Shown here: positions 58,601 through 64,000 of the stretch, one piece after another
How positions within the stretch are numbered: the first letter of the stretch is position 1
How the letters are laid out: each line of letters begins with the position of its first letter
DNA from: Symsagittifera roscoffensis
Lineage: Eukaryota; Xenacoelomorpha; Acoela; Convolutidae
Direction of reading: 5' to 3'
Assembly (NCBI RefSeq): GCF_963678635.1
Contig: NW_026971224.1
Coordinates: forward strand, 1-64,000
Length of the DNA stretch: 64,000 nt
Program-made: the position numbers and the translations under genes
The notes under the pieces: generated by a model
Databases searched by the model: none
What the model was told of the DNA's origin: nothing
The model's input: the letters and a program-made list of their open reading frames with translations, nothing else

Positions 58601-58785
58601 AAGTCGTCTTACCTTTTGCTACAACCTTGTTAGTTCAGGGTGTTGCGGGAGGTCAGGTCGCTGTTTGCTTGACTCCCTTCCTTTAAAACTTGGTTGAATC
58701 ACTTAATTTTCATACTTGCTGCTAGCTCGCGGCACCACGCTTTGAAAATACTTTCTCCCGCTCCGCAGAAGCGTGTGTTCCAATC
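55681..58785 (+). repeat. Nested duplication with minisatellites in unit 2
   Basis: Half a at 55,681-57,068 and half b at 57,069-58,785, with minisatellite arrays at about 55,943-56,188 and 57,316-57,926. Repeat numbers match unit 1; only isolated substitutions differ (for example CGGAATTGG against CCGAATTGG near 57,766), so the arrays did not change length after amplification. Confidence 0.85.
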
Positions 58786-58821
58786 AAGCTTAGCCATAAC
58801 GCAGTAAACGTCCGAAAAACT

Positions 58822-59330
58822 TGTTAGTATCAATTTGATAACTATCTGTTTAACCGAAAAGACATTGTTATTTGTCACAACACTGTTAATAACTCTATTA
58901 GTTGACACCGCAGTACCAACTTTAACACATTAACTCCTTGCCAGCTTAGGACTATTCTTTTAAACTATTGACAAAACATTTATGCAATCGTTTACTGTAA
59001 ACTTGAAGGCGTGGAAGATAACTATAGTAAGTAGAAAGAGTCAGGTATACTGGCTATTAAAATTGTAACAGACCTGATATCTGGAAGGAAGCGGAACCCC
59101 TTTGAGTTAGGGCAAAATATTTACACTTACACCAGGATCCCTCTCTAGAACTGAATACGTTTACGTTCTTTAGTCAATGATTTGAAGAGTTATATTTCAA
59201 AGAAAAATACCCCTTAGCCAGGAAAACGCAGGCGGCAAGCGAATCGAAACACAAAAAACGCTGAGCAGCAATTACGAGTTAAATAAAGTGCTTCTCTATT
59301 GTGTGATATTGGTTAATGAGTCATAATACA
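58822..59330 (+). mobile_element. Putative BEL/Pao 5' LTR in unit 2
   Basis: Same TGTTAG start, CATAATACA end and AATAAA signal as in unit 1, with a two-base insertion near 59,160. The two LTR copies are duplicates from unit amplification, not the two LTRs of one element. Confidence 0.5.
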
Positions 59331-59435
59331 ATTTAGTGATTCTAGTTGAGTTAAGTTAAGGTCAAAACCTAATTGTTCCTTTTTGTTCTCAATTGAGCAG
59401 TTGAGTAGAGCTGAACAAGTTTATAATTATCGAAA

Positions 59436-61380
59436 ATGACAGAACAGCATGAGTTAAAATATCGACGATTGATGAATGGTAGAACATCACTAGAAAATGA
59501 GCTTTATGTAGTTCATAGCCGCATAAGTGAAAATTTAGAGAGGCCAATTAGAAAAACTGAAATAAAAGCCCTTATTGAATCTAGCAAGAGTTTTCTTAAA
59601 TAAGCATTAGCTAAGAATGATGAATATGTGAAGTTAGCTAATAAAACGGATCAAACTAGCAAATTAACACCTGAGTTGGCTGCATGATGGGATAGGATAG
59701 TTAAAGTTAACTATGAAATAACCGGCAAGGCTCGCGCTCATATGAAATCTAATCGGGCTTCAGAGGTTTTTGTCAGTGAAACAGTTCGCTCAAAAGGTTC
59801 ATCGAAATCGGCAAAATCCGGGTCCAGGAGGCAAAATTCAATGAAAGCATTGAACCCCAGTGAGCGCGGCAAAGAATTGCTCTCTTGAAGCGAGAAGAAT
59901 TTAAAAAACATCATGAAGCAACCTTAAGACTGAAACAACAGAAGCCATCATCGAAGAGCAGCAGCAACTGATTGAAATGGAATGAAAACAACAACCTCAT
60001 AAGTTTGAAAATGACCGTCTAGAGCAAGAATATCGTTTACGAAAGGAAAATTGACTTGAAATTGAACGACTAAGCGTTTTAAAAATGCTGAAGCAAAAAT
60101 TATTGAAAGTGACTATCTTGGAGAGGCTGAAATAGATCAGGATCTCGAGCTGGCGTCATCGGTTGATCATCGTTCTGACAGGGTAAACAATTGGGTTGAT
60201 CACGCACTAGAAAACCAACAAGGACCCGAGGAAGTTCCATCTTCTTTGAAGTTTGCAACCTGTATAAACACAGAAAAAGCTTCGCATCAACACAGATATG
60301 TGTCCACAGTAGGAACTTCACCTCGGCCATCGTGAAAGAATCAAACTCTTGATTTTAATCAACAAGGTTACCCTATCTACCAACCGTTACGTTCAGCGAT
60401 GGCAATGGTATCAAGCACGCTGTTTTCATTAATCCTGAGCAGGAGACACAGTCAATGCCTATTTTGAATAATGCATTACCTTTCGAAAACAATAAATCGT
60501 CATTTTTCAATCCAGCTGTAACAATAGCTACCAATAATCTAGTATGCTGTTTTTCGCTGTACCCCTTTCCTTCGACGTACAACATATACCCGTCAACAAC
60601 TTCAATAACAATTCTGGAGCTGTTGGAAACTTGCCCGCCATTTCCAGTGAATACTCTGGATACACCCCTTATGCCATTTTGTCACATACACCTAAAAGCT
60701 AATCAGCGGAAATTAGAAATTGCTATCACATAAAGTGTATAGCAACCCTGCGTCAGTGAATAATCCATTTAGCGAACAGTCTACCGAATATGCCACTAAT
60801 GTCCCAGTGGACACCCGCAGTCGCCCAATGTATCAAGGGATGCTAACACGAACCCATAGGTTGGTGTTTTTTCATCCGTGACGCCAATATCTCAGCAACA
60901 AATCTCGCTCGTATCAAGTGGTGGATCTGTTTACTATGGGTTTCCCAATCACGACGCATCAGCTGAAAACACTTACGTATGTCAACAGCACAATTTTGTA
61001 GATAATCCCAGCAACACATTGCCTTCGTTGCAATCAGCACCTCAGCCGCAAGCGGTGACACTTGATGCTTTAGTCCAAGCTTTGTCATTCTCAAAGAAGG
61101 ATCCCCTTCCCGATTGGAAGCTGGCCCAGTACGATGGCAACCCGCTCCAATGGCACGAATTGTTGGGCCAGTTTTGCAGTATTTTAGACGCAGCTTCCTT
61201 AAGCGATGATGTGAAGTTAACTTACTTAAAACCCTAGCCACTGGAAAAGCTAAGTCAGCCAATTCGGAGTTCGCATACAGTGGAGAATAATTAGTTGTCC
61301 AGTTTCCCGTAATTCTGAATGCACAACTCAGAAAACATCATCAGCTTCTCGATGACCATTTCAAGTCTAGTGGCTGTCTA
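59436..61380 (+). pseudogene. BEL/Pao gag remnant in unit 2
   Basis: Same disabled gag as in unit 1, with the TAA at codon 56, the same frameshifts, the 119-codon frame at 60,878-61,237 and truncation at the unit junction. A Cys-to-Ser difference just before the first stop (codon 51) is one of very few coding differences. Confidence 0.85.
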
Positions 61381-61382
61381 GA

Positions 61383-64000
61383 GCAGTTTCAACTATTTTC
61401 TTGTACGGTCTGGTATGTACGAAATTTTCATATAACTCTGAAGGTTGTTGATATCTCGAGCCATATTTTTGTTGGTATATCATTTCTTTTTCGTAATGAA
61501 AGGGGGGTTGACCGTTTTTGATTGGGGTTATTTGTTTCTAGTACCGGGTAAGTGACACTTTAACAAGGCTTAGAAAAAGCAATAATTCTACATAAAAGGT
61601 TTTTTACTTCTTCGTTAGATCATAGAAGCTGAATATATCAGTTTTTGATTATTGCCTCTGGGGTAAATTTTTTAAAAAAAATTTGGAAAGGTCAATCATT
61701 CGTTTTTGCTGAAAAATTACTTAGCTATCTATTCATGAGACTTTCATCAAAAGATATTTCATATATACTAAAGAAAAATTGCAACATTCAGTTTTACTTT
61801 TGTTTTGACTCATAATGCAACCTTTTGATTTTTTTTCGATTTTGTATTGGGTTCACTCATTCTAGCTGGGATGCACTGTGCAGTTTTTTGATGTGGATTC
61901 TAATAAAACTTTTGAAGCGACGTTTTTTGTTAGTCTACACCAAAATTTGTTCAACTTCTGGTATCATCAACAGATCGTTAATCATTATTGGAATGGTTAT
62001 GTACACCTGCGGATTTAGGGGGTCGGGCATCGAACAGAATCATTCAGGAATTCGACTCCTCGCTGACCCAAGTGTACCGTTTTTTAAATATTTTACGATC
62101 TCATTTTTTTGGCTGAGGTCACCTATTTGTTTTTTAATTTTCCTAAGTTTGGAGTGTGAGCGCGCGCCAAAAAAACGCAATTCTCGATTAAATTTTTCCA
62201 AAAAGTGCGTAGAAACGCGTTTTTTGGCCGCTTTTTTTAGAGAAACGCAGGCGGATCCGAAAAATTAGTTGAAATAAAATCTTTGTATGCATTTGGTAGA
62301 GCTCAGAAAATCAATTTAGCTCACCTAAAAAATTTGGGCAAAAATTTGATTTTAAAAAAATCCGCCCCCTTCCCTTCAGAAAATCTAAATCCGAGCCTGG
62401 TTACACAAAGAAACAGTCCTCACCAGTCAAATTTTTAAGAAAAACTCGAGACCGATTATCAAAATTATTTTTGTTTTTTTTTGTTCTGCTGGGATTTTTG
62501 CAAAAACAGAGGCACTTTTGAAAAAAGACTCCTGCCAAGTTTTTTCTGACTTTCACACGTTTTCTGTTTTATACCAGAGTTTTCTTTTCTTTTATTAAAT
62601 GCATTATTTTTCAAATTAAAAGTCAAAACATAAACAACTGAAATTAAGCACGAGATTCTTAAATTTTTCAAATAAAAGACGTCATCACGACGACCTTCAC
62701 AGGCGTTTTCACCAGATTGAATGAGTCTTCGGAAAACCCGAACACCAATAAACATTATTTTAAAAACAACACTTTATTTAATTGTCTTACTAAAAAACTC
62801 ATCTGAATTGTTACGGTTTCGGATAGAAAAAGCTTGTTTATTCAATTTCAAGAATTAAAAAAAATGCTAATTATTCAAACTTAAAGGAAAAAGCTTGTCA
62901 AACAATTACAATAATGGAAAAAACATTGGTCATAAAAATCCCATCCAAGAAAAAATGCTAGTTTGTTAAAAACCTGCATTGGAAGTTTCACAACACTACC
63001 GCTGAAATACTCAAATGAAAATAAAATATAAAATTTTGCTCTTCAAACATCAAACAGAGCCAAAAAAACGTAAGTTGCAATTACTAAATTAAAACACACA
63101 GCTAGAAATTTACCTATACATTTTTTCAAAAGCCAAGTAGCCAATTTTGCGGGAAAAAAATGTTTGTGAAAAATCAGTAGACAATTTCTCAAAAAATGAT
63201 CGTGGAAAATGGTCAGGTTCAAAGTTTTAACAAATTTCATTTTACACACATTGTTAAGACAAGCTGATCACATGAAAAGATATGCTTCCAGATTACAAGA
63301 CAGGTGAGTATCATATTTTGAAAACCCTACGCGTAAACCTCTGATGACGAAACCTGACTGGCTGCCTACTTGAGTTGCTGTATTTTTTTCTTTAGATTAG
63401 ACTCTTTGATTTTTTTTTCGAAATTCTACCGAACAGTTTTGTTGGGGATAATATTTCTTCAACAAACATTTTTTAAAATGATGAGAAATTTTCACTCCAG
63501 TGTTTCGGTTGCCTTGAAATCTTTTACCCATTCGCTACCATTTGATTGCTATGCTTATAACTTCGTCACATCAAACATCAACTTACAGTGACTTTCGTGG
63601 GAAAAAAACCAAAACTAATAATCATCACGCTCGGAAAAATGTTCTCACTGGGTTTCTTGACAATTACGAATCACAGTTTAAGTCAAGCGAACTTCTTCCA
63701 ACTAATTGCATTGACGATGAGCTTAATTTTCTTTTCGATTCAAATGTATTTTTCAATTCATCAAAACGTTTGGGACAATTTTAAGAAAAAAGAAAATGTT
63801 CGAGCTTAAATTAATGACATTAATTATGGCACAAAAGTTAAAAAGCTAAAATTAGATGTTTTAAGACAAAAAGCTTTGAAGCTACTGGTTTGTCCGATTA
63901 AGTTTAGTTTGCCATGAAAAATTTTTTACAGATTTTTGAGATTGTTGAGAACAATTGATATTATGTTAACCGAAAAATGCTTGCCTTATATTTTTCAGAT
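61383..64000 (+). repeat. 8.15-kb tandem unit, copy 3 (first 2.6 kb; runs off window)
   Basis: Starts exactly as the other units. It holds the 147-codon frame (61,825-62,268), the candidate inverted-repeat element (62,004-62,400), the unassigned part, and the first 168 bases of nested half a (from 63,833). The window ends inside the unit, so the array continues. Confidence 0.95.

Larger units (their letters stand above)
53231..61382 (+). repeat. 8.15-kb tandem unit, copy 2 (8,152 bp)
   Basis: Complete second unit with the same order of parts. Offset to copy 1 grows from 8,148 to 8,152 through a few 1-4-base indels (for example restoration of CTTAC-type bases at about 56,879 and two bases near 59,160). 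It shares with copy 3 variants not found in copy 1 and has a few private ones (CTGCCGAG near 54,385). Confidence 0.95.

Noticed and set aside
45083-64000. Pure assembly artefact as explanation of the tandem units
   Set aside because: Units carry distinct private and shared variants, which a simple sequence duplication in assembly would not produce; not fully excluded without reads.
1-64000. CRISPR array, bacterial operons, phage or plasmid features
   Set aside because: Direct repeats here are long or minisatellite-like without spacer structure, and coding remnants are animal-type retroelements.

Overview
Organism and overall character. The window is AT-rich eukaryotic DNA without a single intact recognisable gene. 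The clearest diagnostic element is a BEL/Pao-type gag (DUF1759-like region) in the right third. BEL/Pao retroelements are known only from animals, so I read this as an invertebrate metazoan repeat region (pericentromeric, subtelomeric or similar); I cannot name the phylum. There are no operons, CRISPR arrays or bacterial signals, and I found no rRNA or tRNA gene.

Region A (about 0.8-25 kb). This is a mosaic of decayed pieces of one Ty3/gypsy-like LTR-retroelement family, all coding on the minus strand. I can read gag (degenerate CCHC knuckle, two copies), aspartic protease (three intact DSGAE sites plus degraded copies), five RT-connection/RNase H remnants (TDHKP motif), one integrase core (DNGTDF), several integrase C-terminal tails, and a candidate env-like ORF at the 3' end (0.8-3.0 kb). 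Blocks of 0.9-3.2 kb are reused in duplicate. Every reading frame is broken by stops and frameshifts.

Region B (about 25-43.5 kb). This is a divergent tandem array built from two modules. Module X (five copies) is a leader plus an N-terminal gag-like ORF. Module Y (three clear copies plus a divergent one) carries a decayed minus-strand gene that I do not recognise, called U here. Copies share the same in-frame stops, so amplification followed gene death. One Y copy is an internal-deletion derivative. Region B ends in the best-preserved stretch of U (42.9-43.46 kb).

Region C (45,083-64,000). These are head-to-tail copies of an 8.15-kb unit: two complete and a third running off the window. Each unit contains (i) about 2.4 kb of unassigned sequence with a candidate 0.4-kb inverted-repeat element, (ii) a nested duplication of 1.4 and 1.7 kb whose halves carry a 45-bp minisatellite (CAATTGGCCGAAAGTGTG-like), and (iii) the 5' LTR and truncated gag of a BEL/Pao element on the plus strand. 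The gag is cut at exactly the unit junction. Units differ only by scattered substitutions and 1-4-bp indels, so the amplification is recent.

Nothing here works as a pathway; the interest lies in the layered history of retroelement decay, mosaic duplication and satellite-like amplification, and in the unidentified gene U.
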